NCBI RefSeq assembly: GCF_019977735.1
Contig: NZ_AP025021.1
Span: 29,645-93,644 of the forward strand
Direction of reading: 5' to 3'
DNA from: Calothrix sp. PCC 7716
Lineage (GTDB): Bacteria; Cyanobacteriota; Cyanobacteriia; Cyanobacteriales; Nostocaceae
Length of the DNA stretch: 64,000 bases
This document shows, in pieces, positions 52,839 through 62,224 of the stretch. The position numbers and the translations under genes are program-made. Below the pieces are notes generated by a model. That model did not search any database. It saw nothing but the letters and a program-made list of their open reading frames with translations, and had not been told where the DNA came from. Numbering within the stretch: the first letter of the stretch is position 1; each line of letters begins with the position of its first letter.

Positions 52839-55554
52839 TTCTATACAATTCTCGGCTCTCTCTGTTCCCCAAAAGATATCAATACCGTTCACATTATACG
52901 CACTAACCGTACCACTAAAATGGAAAACATTAATTTACCAACTACAGCAACGAAAACATGGTAAAAAATACATCTTGCCACCAGTCGAAAGCCTTAACCA
53001 TGCGCTTCAACTTTTGCTAGATGATGAGATTTTATTCCCTGACAAAAACGCATTCAAATTGAAATCCAGCAATAAGTGGTTGTATACCAAAACTGATGAA
53101 GTATCTACTGCTAACAAAATTGCATCTGTTGTCAAAACATGGTTACGTATTACTTTTGAAAAAACCGAGTCATTGACACCAACTGATATTGCTGGGATTA
53201 ATTCTATATCGGGTAATGATTTGCAATTTGAAAGAGTTGAACTTCCAGAAGTATGGACATTAGAGAATGGGAAATTAAAAATAGAAAAAATATACTACAA
53301 TCTCATTCCATATCTTTTAGCTGGCGCCATAGCAGATGAACCCCTCGAACTCATTGACCCTACAACCAATACAAAACTCAGAGACGTAGTTTTTTATCCT
53401 TGCGCTGTTGACAACGGTGATGCAGCAGAACTTATGAGTTGGGTGCCGGAAATAGAAACCAAAAAAATTACAGATAAAGAGACTAATGAAACGAGCAAGA
53501 AAACGCATAAATATTCGTATCGCATAAACTTTGCGCTCCATTACACCGCTTCGGGAACACCATATATAAGTTGTAATTATGGCATACGACGATGGGTAGA
53601 TTGGGAGTTAGGCTTTTTATCTTCGCGCGTGACAGTTTACGTTAGCCCAACAGATTCTAAAAGATTTGCACCCTGCCAATTAAAATTCGTAAAAGAAAAA
53701 CAGGATGACAATAATAAAGACAAGAAGAAGAAAGACAAAAAAGAGAATATTGACTTTGAAGGACATCTCGCACGTCTAATTAGCGAACTTGACTTCAAAG
53801 ACAAGTTTACAGCACTAGACGTAATAAATAATCCTTGCAAACAAGATGACCTTGCGTGGGGAATAGTATACAATAATACCATGTCTCGTTCACACAACGC
53901 AGGCGCCGGATTATTCCCTAAAGATATTGAAATATTTCATGACAGTTGCTTGCAAAGAATACAAAAAGTTTTTGGTGATGCATTCCCAATATTAGAAACC
54001 TACACACGTTGCGATAACAAACCAGCAGTCAAAAAAACAAGTGATGAATATAAAAAAGTAATTGGAAAATTCATCAAATCCCATTTTGCTATTGAGAATG
54101 AAGAAATTCCATTTTATATCCCGGAGGATTTACGACTCATATTATTATCACAAAGTAATTCTCCCACGAAATTAATTCACGCACTTGCATCAAAATATGG
54201 TATAAAAGATGTTGTTATACTTGGACTTGGAGCATTAGGAGCAGAATTATCAGGAGACAATTGGGAATTGGAATGTAAACAAAGAATAAAACAAATCATA
54301 AGCACACAAAAGACCACTTACGCATCGTCTAATAAACAAACAATAACCTTAATTGAAATACTACCCAAAGACCATTTTTGGAGAGATGCCACCCAAGACC
54401 CAAAATCTTGTTTTCGTCCCGCATTCGCTCACCTTGGCAGTGTCACCGACCATTTTGTAACTGGTGATGACAATAGTCAGGATGCTTTAACAGAAGAAGA
54501 ACTTAACAACGCAATCAACCAAAGACAAGAAACCATCGAAGCAAATAAACAAGAGGGAAAATTTGAAAAAATCTCTCTCAAAAGTAATTTAGCCTATCGT
54601 ATGGAATCATCGCTTAAAGACTTGTTATGTATGGCAGGCGCCTATACAATTCCGACAATAGAGGCAGAAAATTTTCCCGACGACGCAGCAAGCTGTGGCA
54701 TTTATGTACATCAATACAGTATAGGTGAAATCACCAAATATCTACCTGTTGCAGTGCAAATGGACAAAACAGGCATTACAGCCAAAGCTTTTGGTTGTAA
54801 CGACTGGCTTGACTATCACACTTTCCAAATCAAAATGGCATCTGGTTTACAAGACATTGCTCCCATAGACTTTAACCCAAGCATAATTCAATCCTGGGTA
54901 TTCAATAACCTATTCCAAGAATGCCAAAAGCCAACAATTTTCTGCTTCGATACAATTAACCTTCGTAAACGCGGCTTAGTTTTCCTTCAAAAACAGTTTT
55001 GGCGCCGTCACGAACTTGCCTTTAGCAACGGTGAAGATAAACCTTTAACTTTCCTCCCCACATCAAATTACCCGCACATTCGGGTAGCCAGTATCATCAC
55101 CCCCGGTAATGATTTTGAAGTCCCTGTATATCGCACTTGTGATGAAAATGGCGAACTAAAAGGACACACAGCAGGTGTATTTTATCCATCATCACTCTTA
55201 CCCGAGTGTGGAAACTATTTCCTTAGCAACCAACGTCCCGAAACCCGTGCTGGAGGAATACTAAACGAAAGCAAACTAGTCTCCCTACCCATAATCAGGA
55301 AAAAAGAAAACAAAGAAAACGAAGAAAAATTGAAAAAACCAATCCCTCGTGCCCAAGGATACAACCCACGTGGTATATTTCTCAACCTTACTCTTCAAGA
55401 AGGAGACAGCTTTCAAGATTGGGCGAACTACGTTCAATGCCTTCGACTTTACGGACTAATTCAGTACCTTGATGCCACAAATTACCCCGCACCCCTGCAC
55501 CTTGCTGAAAAAACAGGTGCCTATAAACCAATTCAAGCAATTAGAAAACCATAA
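52828..55554 (+). CDS. pPIWI_RE protein (prokaryotic PIWI with conserved R and E)
   Basis: The 908 aa protein ends the operon and overlaps the helicase by 11 bp. Residues 1-400 fit the N-terminal and MID-like part (WVDWELGFLSSRVTVY, LAWGIVYNN). From about 630 the RNase H-like PIWI fold can be followed: AVQMDKTGITAKAF with D646, FCFDTINL with D708 and the terminal YLDATNYPAPLHLA with D882, all plausible catalytic acids. Arg/Glu positions lie in the SNQRPETRAGG segment, but I cannot say which are the family's R and E. The full set REase-helicase-PIWI is present and looks intact. The family is predicted to target RNA-DNA hybrids or plasmids; direct function is inference. Confidence 0.85.
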   Translation: MVYNSIQFSALSVPQKISIPFTLYALTVPLKWKTLIYQLQQRKHGKKYILPPVESLNHALQLLLDDEILFPDKNAFKLKSSNKWLYTKTDEVSTANKIASVVKTWLRITFEKTESLTPTDIAGINSISGNDLQFERVELPEVWTLENGKLKIEKIYYNLIPYLLAGAIADEPLELIDPTTNTKLRDVVFYPCAVDNGDAAELMSWVPEIETKKITDKETNETSKKTHKYSYRINFALHYTASGTPYISCNYGIRRWVDWELGFLSSRVTVYVSPTDSKRFAPCQLKFVKEKQDDNNKDKKKKDKKENIDFEGHLARLISELDFKDKFTALDVINNPCKQDDLAWGIVYNNTMSRSHNAGAGLFPKDIEIFHDSCLQRIQKVFGDAFPILETYTRCDNKPAVKKTSDEYKKVIGKFIKSHFAIENEEIPFYIPEDLRLILLSQSNSPTKLIHALASKYGIKDVVILGLGALGAELSGDNWELECKQRIKQIISTQKTTYASSNKQTITLIEILPKDHFWRDATQDPKSCFRPAFAHLGSVTDHFVTGDDNSQDALTEEELNNAINQRQETIEANKQEGKFEKISLKSNLAYRMESSLKDLLCMAGAYTIPTIEAENFPDDAASCGIYVHQYSIGEITKYLPVAVQMDKTGITAKAFGCNDWLDYHTFQIKMASGLQDIAPIDFNPSIIQSWVFNNLFQECQKPTIFCFDTINLRKRGLVFLQKQFWRRHELAFSNGEDKPLTFLPTSNYPHIRVASIITPGNDFEVPVYRTCDENGELKGHTAGVFYPSSLLPECGNYFLSNQRPETRAGGILNESKLVSLPIIRKKENKENEEKLKKPIPRAQGYNPRGIFLNLTLQEGDSFQDWANYVQCLRLYGLIQYLDATNYPAPLHLAEKTGAYKPIQAIRKP

Positions 55555-55646
55555 TTAAAGTTTGTTTTTCGCTTACGCACACTCTCTCCAGTACTATAAA
55601 AGTACTATATATATGTCTTCAACATGTACTTAGGGCATTAGAAAAC

Positions 55647-56843
55647 GTGAAATCAGTAGAGTTATTTACAGGCGCCGGGGGTTTGGCGATGGGAACGGCG
55701 AAAGCTGGTTTCCATCACTTAGCACTTGTGGAGCGTGATAAACACAGCTGTCACACTATCCGTGAAAATCAACAGCGCTCTAATAATGTTGTTAGTGACT
55801 GGCGCCTTCACCAAATGGACGTAGCAGATTTTGATATCTCTACTATCGATAGGAAAATAGACTTATTAGCTGGTGGTCCTCCTTGCCAACCTTTTTCAAT
55901 TGGTGGTAGGCACGGCGCTCATCTCGACGAACGAGACATGTTTCCCCAATTTTTTCGAGCAGTACGCGAACTACGTCCTAAAGCTTTTTTAATTGAGAAT
56001 GTACGCGGCTTACTGCGTCAAAATTTCATCAATTATTTTGAGTACATAATCTTGCAGCTTACTCACCCAGAAGTTTTACTTAATGATAATGAGTCTTGGG
56101 TTGAGCATAGGGCTAGGTTAAAGCATCATAGTGGCGCCGTTCCCGATAACCTTGAATATAAGGTTACTTATAAATTATTAAATGCGGCTGATTATGGTGT
56201 ACCACAAAAACGTGAGCGGGTTTTTATTGTTGGTTTTAGGTCTGATTTAAACATTAATTGGTCTTGGACTGAACCGACTCATACCGAAGAGGCGCTTATT
56301 TGGGACAAATGGGTAACGGGTGAATATTGGGAGCGTCATGGTATTCCAAGTAGCGCGCGTCCAGATTGTAACCCGAAACTACGCGCGCGCTTACAAAAAA
56401 CTGGCGCCAGCTTATTAGGTAGCATGGCCTCTCCTTGGCGTACCGTCCGGGATGCAATTTCTGACCTGCCCGAACCTGAAAACATTGATGTAGCTTCATC
56501 TATACCTAACCATATTTATATTTCAGGAGCAAGAAGTTACCCAGGACACACGGGTAGCCCTTTGGATGAACCAGCTAAAACATTGAAAGCTGGTGTACAT
56601 GGCGTTCCTGGTGGAGAAAACATGCTAGCCCTTCCATCAGGAGAAGTGCGTTATTTTACAGTACGTGAGGCAGCAAGGTTGCAAACTTTCCCCGATGACT
56701 ATTATTTTCCCTGTACTTGGGGTGAGTCGATGCGTCAAATTGGTAATGCGGTTCCCGTCAACCTTGCTTACATTATTGCTTCTAGTGTCTATAAAAATTT
56801 GCAGTTGGCTACACCTAGCAGGAGAATTGTAAATGCTGTTTAG
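55647..56843 (+). CDS. DNA cytosine-5 methyltransferase
   Basis: The start ATG or GTG lies at 55647 (GTG). All main motifs are in order: I (VELFTGAGGLAMGTAKAGF), IV with the catalytic cysteine (AGGPPCQPFSIGGR), VI (LIENVRGLL), VIII (QKRERVFIVGFR), then the target-recognition region with FGSMASPWRTVRDAI-like sequence, IX and X (REAARLQTFPDDY, RQIGNAVPV). The 398 aa length is typical. It is followed after 12 bp by an Eco29kI-family endonuclease, so the pair should be a type II R-M system. Eco29kI itself recognises CCGCGG; the specificity here is not shown by the sequence. It is downstream of pPIWI_RE on the same strand, 92 bp apart. Confidence 0.92.
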   Translation: MKSVELFTGAGGLAMGTAKAGFHHLALVERDKHSCHTIRENQQRSNNVVSDWRLHQMDVADFDISTIDRKIDLLAGGPPCQPFSIGGRHGAHLDERDMFPQFFRAVRELRPKAFLIENVRGLLRQNFINYFEYIILQLTHPEVLLNDNESWVEHRARLKHHSGAVPDNLEYKVTYKLLNAADYGVPQKRERVFIVGFRSDLNINWSWTEPTHTEEALIWDKWVTGEYWERHGIPSSARPDCNPKLRARLQKTGASLLGSMASPWRTVRDAISDLPEPENIDVASSIPNHIYISGARSYPGHTGSPLDEPAKTLKAGVHGVPGGENMLALPSGEVRYFTVREAARLQTFPDDYYFPCTWGESMRQIGNAVPVNLAYIIASSVYKNLQLATPSRRIVNAV

Positions 56844-56855
56844 TAATAATTACTC

Positions 56856-57491
56856 ATGCCACTAGAGGTTTTTCAGGCGCCTGCCACATTGCGCGACCAA
56901 TTAATTGAATTTCAAGCTAGACAGCAATGCTATCCACTTGCGGAACTCGAACAGTTGAAAGAAGAATTATCTGGTTACGTTGGTATTTATTTGTTGTACT
57001 ACCGGGGAGAGTTTCCTTTATATTCAGGTATCAAGTATGCTAACCAAAATTCTTGCTGTATGCCAATTTATATTGGTAAAGCAGAAAATCCAGGTAAACG
57101 CACTGGTAAAGAAAATGTTACGGGAGGGTTAATTGGACGCTTGAGGGAGCATCGAAGTTCAATCCGTCAAGCCACAAATCTTGATGTTGCGGATTTTGAT
57201 TTTGAAGTAGTAGCAATGGCAGTAGATTTGGTTGCGTGGGGTGAGGCTATATTAATACGCCACTTCCAGCCCGTTTGGTGTAGTATAATTTCTGGCTTTG
57301 GCATCCATGCTCCAGGTAAAGGAAGGGGAGCGCAAATGCGTTCAATGTGGGATCAAGTACACCCAGGACGCTCATTTGCAGAAAAGTTATCCCCCAATCC
57401 AGTTACAGTTGAGAGTTTACAAACACAAGTGACACAACATTGCCAGAATGTAGCTACACGGTTGGGATGTCCAGTAGAAAATGAAGGTTAA
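56856..57491 (+). CDS. Eco29kI-family GIY-YIG restriction endonuclease, catalytic Asn replaced
   Basis: The 211 aa protein has the Eco29kI arrangement: GIYLLYY, YIGKA 27 residues later as in Eco29kI (Y49/Y76), RLREH (R104/H108 spacing) and Glu in WGEAILIRHF (E142). The residue 12 positions after that Glu is Cys (PVWCSII), where Eco29kI has the catalytic Asn154. The following GFGIHAPG block aligns with the family. The enzyme would cut unmodified DNA, and the methylase at 55647 would protect the host. The Asn-to-Cys change may reduce or abolish cutting, or the alignment may need a one-residue shift. Confidence 0.85.
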   Translation: MPLEVFQAPATLRDQLIEFQARQQCYPLAELEQLKEELSGYVGIYLLYYRGEFPLYSGIKYANQNSCCMPIYIGKAENPGKRTGKENVTGGLIGRLREHRSSIRQATNLDVADFDFEVVAMAVDLVAWGEAILIRHFQPVWCSIISGFGIHAPGKGRGAQMRSMWDQVHPGRSFAEKLSPNPVTVESLQTQVTQHCQNVATRLGCPVENEG

Positions 57492-57593
57492 AAAGTAGCA
57501 TGGCATCACCTCTCACCGGAAAGCATTGCGGAAGCCCATAGCGTTATAAAATGATACAAGATATTTTGAAATTCCTATATTTTGAGGTATATA

Positions 57594-58481
57594 ATGAATG
57601 CTGAAGAATTTCTCAAACGTTATGAATCAGGAGAACGAGATTTCTCCAAAATTGTTTTAAAAGGTGTTCAGTTAAATCATCTTGACCTTAGTAACATTAA
57701 TCTAAGTCAGGCTTGGCTTGAATCTACTTGTTTGATGGGGACAAATTTGAGTAATGCGAACATAAGCGATACTCATATAAGGTTCTGCTACCTGGGTTCT
57801 GCCAATCTAACCAATGCTAATTTGAGTAACTCACAAATAGAAGTAACTAACTTTAACGAAAGTAATTTAACCAATGCTGATTTAACCAAAACGCTTCTTT
57901 GTGATTCTAGTTTAATTAGAACAAATTTAACGTCAGCGACAATACAAGATTGTAATTTATCAGGTTCTTTCTGTCGCCAAGCAATTTTTACAAATGCTTA
58001 TTGGGATTGGAATTACGCAGACGCAATTTTTCATGAAACTATATTGCCTAATGGAGATATCGAGAATTATCACTATGATACCAGCGAAGATGTTAAGTCA
58101 TTACAAAAACGCTATGACTCAGGAGAAAGAAATTTCACGTTTGAATTTGGCAGTTTAGATTTAACAGGAATTTGTTTGAGAGGTAGTACTCTATATTTCA
58201 TGGGGCTTCTAGAGTCTCAATTACGTTATGCTGACTTAAGAAATTGCAATTTTCAAAGCTCAAATATTCAAAGAAATTTTTTTGATTTTGCTGACTTAAG
58301 TGGTGCTGTTTTCAAGGAGGCAGGTCTAGCTGATAACTCCTTTGTTGCCGTTAATTTAAGTGACGTAAGTTTTGAAGGAGCATATCTATATGAAGATAAT
58401 GACCACGGGTGTTGTTTTGATGGCGCCATCTTCTGTAGAACTATTATGCCAGATGGAAGCATTAGAAATAAAGGATGCTAA
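57594..58481 (+). CDS. Pentapeptide repeat protein, two-part
   Basis: I start at the ATG at 57594 (GAGG upstream), not the TTG at 57582, giving 295 aa. Two similar halves begin FLKRYESGERDFSK and LQKRYDSGERNFT, each followed by pentapeptide A(D/N)Lxx repeats (for example SNANISDTH, LTNADLTK) that fold as a right-handed beta helix. The end GAIFCRTIMPDGSIRNK matches the end of the smaller relative at 62225-62830. Roles of such proteins vary; some protect DNA gyrase. It ends 64 bp before the left end of the Tn3-like element. Confidence 0.85.
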   Translation: MNAEEFLKRYESGERDFSKIVLKGVQLNHLDLSNINLSQAWLESTCLMGTNLSNANISDTHIRFCYLGSANLTNANLSNSQIEVTNFNESNLTNADLTKTLLCDSSLIRTNLTSATIQDCNLSGSFCRQAIFTNAYWDWNYADAIFHETILPNGDIENYHYDTSEDVKSLQKRYDSGERNFTFEFGSLDLTGICLRGSTLYFMGLLESQLRYADLRNCNFQSSNIQRNFFDFADLSGAVFKEAGLADNSFVAVNLSDVSFEGAYLYEDNDHGCCFDGAIFCRTIMPDGSIRNKGC

Positions 58482-58545
58482 AAGTTTGTATTTACAAACA
58501 AATAACTTTTTATGCAACACCAAAGTCAGTATATTGCCTCAGATA

Positions 58546-58596
58546 GGGGTAAAAGTAGCGAAGCTGTCACCAGCCGCCATGCGACGGCTGTAACCT
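58546..58596 (+). repeat. Left terminal inverted repeat of the Tn3-like element
   Basis: It starts with GGGG as Tn3-family ends do and contains GGGGTAAAAGTAGCGAAGCT followed by TGTCACCAGCCGCC. The 38-bp core and about 12 more bases are shared with the right end. It lies 86 bp from the transposase stop codon. Confidence 0.8.
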
Positions 58597-58631
58597 ATAC
58601 TCCAAGTGGGTTTCAGCAAAAAATTTTCAAT

Positions 58632-60593
58632 TTACGCAGCATCTAGTTCCAACCGCTCGTTCATGTTCAAGTGAAAAGTTCCGTAGGGATTAACGTGCTT
58701 CCAAATCAATGGTGTGAGCGCCCTTAAGTCCTCGTGCGTCATTCGTTTCATCCACACCGGGTCAGCCAAAACCTTCTGAATCATTAATGTGTTTATATAT
58801 ACTAAGCACATCTGTAGTAAATGCAAACACAGAACTGACAACTCCTGCTCGTCTAAGCGGTTTGTTGCAATTTCGCTGTTTTTACCGTAGAAAATAAAAG
58901 TGTTGGCGCCGTTCCACTGCTCCACAACATTTAGTCCTTCATGAATTTCTCGGCGTAAAGCTTCGGAATGCAAGTAATGACAAAGAAAGATAGTTTTTAC
59001 TGCTTTACCTAGTTCATTAAGTGCCTTATGTGTTGGATGTTGGACGGTTGAGCGACTAAAACGCTTTAAAATATTGTCCGCCTCCGTTGTACCTAAGCGT
59101 AGCGCTGTAGCATATTTTATCATCTGGTCGTATTGCTGACGGATGAGTTCCCAATCGATAGCTGATTTTAGAATGGGTTGTAGGTTTGGGTAGTCTTGTT
59201 TTTGGTCGGCGAATGGTAAGGATAATTTTTTATCGCCAATTCGCTTGATACGAGGCATTAAGTCAAAACCCAATAGTCGGCAGAATGCATAAGCAATTTC
59301 GTTTTGACCGTGAGTATCAACATAGTTTTTCTTTACCTCCATATCGGTACAATGATGTAATAAGCCTTGAATCATGGCTCCAACTTCACTGCTCGAACAA
59401 GTTTTAAGTTGAGAATAAATACACGCAGACTTTTTCTCAACATGCCAATAAATCATGACTCCACGACCACCGTAACGAATGTGCCATTCGGTCATTAGGT
59501 TTTGGTCCCATGAACCAAACTTCTTCGAGTCACTGGCACACGCTGTTGTCCCCTCTCCCCAAATAGATTTTTTTCTAACCGCTAAAGTTGCATTTACTAC
59601 CTCAGCTGAGGCGTTAGCAATTTCAAATAGCAAGCGGGGTTTGTTATCAACCCGTTTAAATTCTTCCAAAAGCTCTTTGTCCACACGGCGTTCGGCACGG
59701 GCATTAATACCATGTATAATTTGCACTAATAATTCAACCAAGCTATCTGTTATTTCTTGGCTACGTTGCCAACAAAATGCAGCTACCAGTGTGTAACGAA
59801 TTGAGACAGGATGGCGGCGTAGTTCACGAGGTGTTTCCGCAGAAGCTCGCCGACGATAGTGGTTAACAATCTTCGGAGGAACTAAATCAAATAAGTTCAA
59901 CGGTAATTGTAAGTCTCGAATACATTGAAGTTTGGATATTTCTTTGAAAATACTTTGAAGACTAGTACGTCCTGGGTCAGATTTGAGAAAGTTAAATACT
60001 GATTGGCGAAAGTGGCTCTCGTCATCATCAAACCCATCTTTAGTATCAAGAAGTGCATCCATTTTCCTTAACGAGAATAGAGAAAGCTGCCCAAGAATAT
60101 TCGTACAGAATTTCTTCTCAGTTGTTGTTACCGCAGACCGAATTAATCGTTCAAGTCGTTCTGGAGTTGGTGGTTCTAACTTCAGTTCGCGTAAGCGTTT
60201 ATAAGAAGCGCTTTCTAAGTGAGATTGTTGACGTTCATAGGTCAATACTTTCTCGCACAGCCAAGCTTTTAATTCTTCTCCATCTAGTACTGTAAATTCC
60301 CGAAATCCAAAAAATTCTCTAATTTCTGCTCTATGCCTTTCAAAAGTCCTCCCCTCCCATTCATACTGTTTATAAAGTCTTGGTGACAAACCTAAAAGAC
60401 TTGCAATATAAGCAACAACGAGTTTTGGGACTTCTTGTCTGGTACGCGGAAACTTAGCTTCCATCTGAAAGAACTTGAGCAAAACCGCAAACCCCAAACG
60501 ATTCTCTTCACTTTTATTTTCAAGTAGTGCCACCTCTTCGGGTATTAGGGTGAAATGCTCTACAAGCTCAGTTGCGTCCCATTGTCTTTTCAA
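58632..60593 (-). pseudogene. tnpA: Tn3-family transposase with an in-frame internal deletion
   Basis: The start is TTG with GGAG upstream. Residues 1-165 are the DUF4158 N-terminal domain (QWDATELVEHFTLIPEE, REFFGFREF). The DDE domain is intact: Asp in ACASDSKKFGSWDQN, Asp in YVDTHGQNE and Glu in GLNVVEQWNGAN. Members of this family are near 980 aa; this one has 653. The sequence jumps from LLFEIANASAE to VVNATLAVRKK near residue 330, a join that normally has over 300 residues between. The junction DNA is the 12-base palindrome CCTCAGCTGAGG at 59600-59611. The protein is probably inactive or a dominant negative form. Confidence 0.85.
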
Positions 60594-60639
60594 TTAATTT
60601 CTCCGTCGGTATTCAATTTTTTAGAACGTAAACAACGCT

Positions 60640-61092
60640 TTAGTTTTTATAAGATTCGCCACAATATGGACAGAATCTATATTTCAGCGACATGATGCGT
60701 TCATTACAACTTCCACATCGGTCACGTAAAGTTGTACCACAAGCAAAACAATATTTTGAACGTAAAGATGTCCACATTGGGTCAAGTGTCGTCCCTGGTG
60801 TCCAGCACTTGGGACAAAACTTCAGTGCAGTTACTGTCTCTAAAGGTGTTTGTTTAACTACTGCGTCGAGATACTCCTGGGGAATACCGAGTGCAGCTGC
60901 TAATCCTGATTTTCCTTTGTGGCTGAGTCTGGATGTTCCACCAGCTTCGATTTTACGGATGGTTTGGACATGTATACCAGCCTTTGCGCTTAACTCCACC
61001 TGAGTTAAAGATAAAGAATCTCGAACCCTCTGGATGTACCGTCCCAATGGTTCAGATGGGGCAGGCGCCGCATCCGCGATGGAAACATTCAT
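60640..61092 (-). CDS. XRE-type regulator with zinc ribbons
   Basis: The 150 aa protein has a Cro/CI-like helix-turn-helix (about 18-75: IQRVRDSLSLTQVELSAKAG, VQTIRKIEAGG) followed by two zinc-ribbon-like regions with four CxxC pairs (CPKC, CFAC, CGSC, CPYC). It lies between tnpA (same strand) and the divergent recombinase gene, with a 30-base palindrome in the 84-bp gap. It probably represses transposition genes, as in other Tn3-type elements. Confidence 0.75.
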   Translation of the reverse strand: MNVSIADAAPAPSEPLGRYIQRVRDSLSLTQVELSAKAGIHVQTIRKIEAGGTSRLSHKGKSGLAAALGIPQEYLDAVVKQTPLETVTALKFCPKCWTPGTTLDPMWTSLRSKYCFACGTTLRDRCGSCNERIMSLKYRFCPYCGESYKN

Positions 61093-61111
61093 AAAATTAT
61101 TGTGATTTTTA

Positions 61112-61141
61112 GCACAAATAATATTAATTTAATATTTGTGC
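61112..61141. promoter_or_regulatory. Palindrome in the divergent tnpI/regulator promoter
   Basis: GCACAAAT at 61112-61119 is mirrored by ATTTGTGC at 61134-61141, separated by AT-rich bases that are also nearly symmetric. The size and place are right for a recombinase core site (res/IRS) or for the operator of the XRE-type repressor. Confidence 0.6.
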
Positions 61142-61176
61142 AAAAAAATCAAGTACTTACATGAGAAATATTTAAA

Positions 61177-62073
61177 ATGAGTATGACTTTAGCAACGTTA
61201 GTGACTAAGTATTTAGAGCGTCAAGAATTAGCAAGCTCAACTATCCGTACCTATGAATCGATTTTTATACCTTTACTTAAACAGTATGGACGTTGGTCGG
61301 TTGAAATTGTTGACCGAGAAATACTAGTTGAATATTTAAATGCAATAAAGTCGGTAAAATTTACTACTCATCATAAGCATCAGGCAGTAATTAACGCACT
61401 GTTTAACTTCGCTGTTGAGCAGGGTTATATTAAATCAAATCCAATTTTTCGACTCAAACGGCGCAAACCAGATATTAATTTAGGTGAGCATGATAGTGAT
61501 GAAGAAGTGCGTTATTTAACACCAGTACAATTAAATCTTTTATATCAAGCTGTTAAACAAGATGTACGGTTAGATGCATTGGTGCATTTGCTACATAGCA
61601 GTGGAGCAAGGATAGCGGAAATATTAGCCTTGGATTTAAAAGATATAGATACTGTCAATCGGAAGTTTCAGGTGATTGGAAAACGAAATAAAAAACGATG
61701 GTGTTTTTACAGTGAACATACTTCGGTTAGTCTAAATAATTACTTAAAATATTATAGACACCAAAACATAAGCGCATTATTTACCGCTCAACAACAATTT
61801 ACTAATAAAGTTTCTCGATTGTCTTATGCAGCAGCTTATAAATCTTTGGTTAAGCTAATTGATGATATTCCAGAATTGTCGGGTGTTTGCTTTCATCAAC
61901 TCAGACACTGCTTTGGAACCGAAAGAGTCGGTCTTGTTAGTATTGATGAACTACGTGCGCTTATGGGTCATGAGGACATTCAAATGACTCTACGCTACTC
62001 CAAAGTAACTTCTCGGCGTGCGGAGGAAGTCGCACAGCAAGCTTTTAATCAAATCCCAATTTACGGGCAGTAA
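61177..62073 (+). CDS. TnpI-like tyrosine recombinase
   Basis: The 298 aa protein has a SAM-like N-terminal part (MTLATLVTKYLERQELASST) and a catalytic domain with Arg145 in SGARIAEIL, HxxR as H240 and R243 in FHQLRHCF, a His in MGHED and Tyr274 in TLRYSKV. In Tn4430-type Tn3 transposons such a recombinase resolves cointegrates at a site near its own promoter. The order tnpA, regulator, recombinase fits that class. It looks intact. Confidence 0.85.
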   Translation: MSMTLATLVTKYLERQELASSTIRTYESIFIPLLKQYGRWSVEIVDREILVEYLNAIKSVKFTTHHKHQAVINALFNFAVEQGYIKSNPIFRLKRRKPDINLGEHDSDEEVRYLTPVQLNLLYQAVKQDVRLDALVHLLHSSGARIAEILALDLKDIDTVNRKFQVIGKRNKKRWCFYSEHTSVSLNNYLKYYRHQNISALFTAQQQFTNKVSRLSYAAAYKSLVKLIDDIPELSGVCFHQLRHCFGTERVGLVSIDELRALMGHEDIQMTLRYSKVTSRRAEEVAQQAFNQIPIYGQ

Positions 62074-62224
62074 ATAAATACTGTAAAATCTAAAAAGTTT
62101 AGACTGTTATGCTTTGATAGCGCACTTGTGTAAACACGATTCCATAGAATTGATGTTTCTCTTTACCAAGAAAGTGAGTGAAATCTAAAAATGTATGTAA
62201 TTTTTTTGTACTAATAACCTAGAA

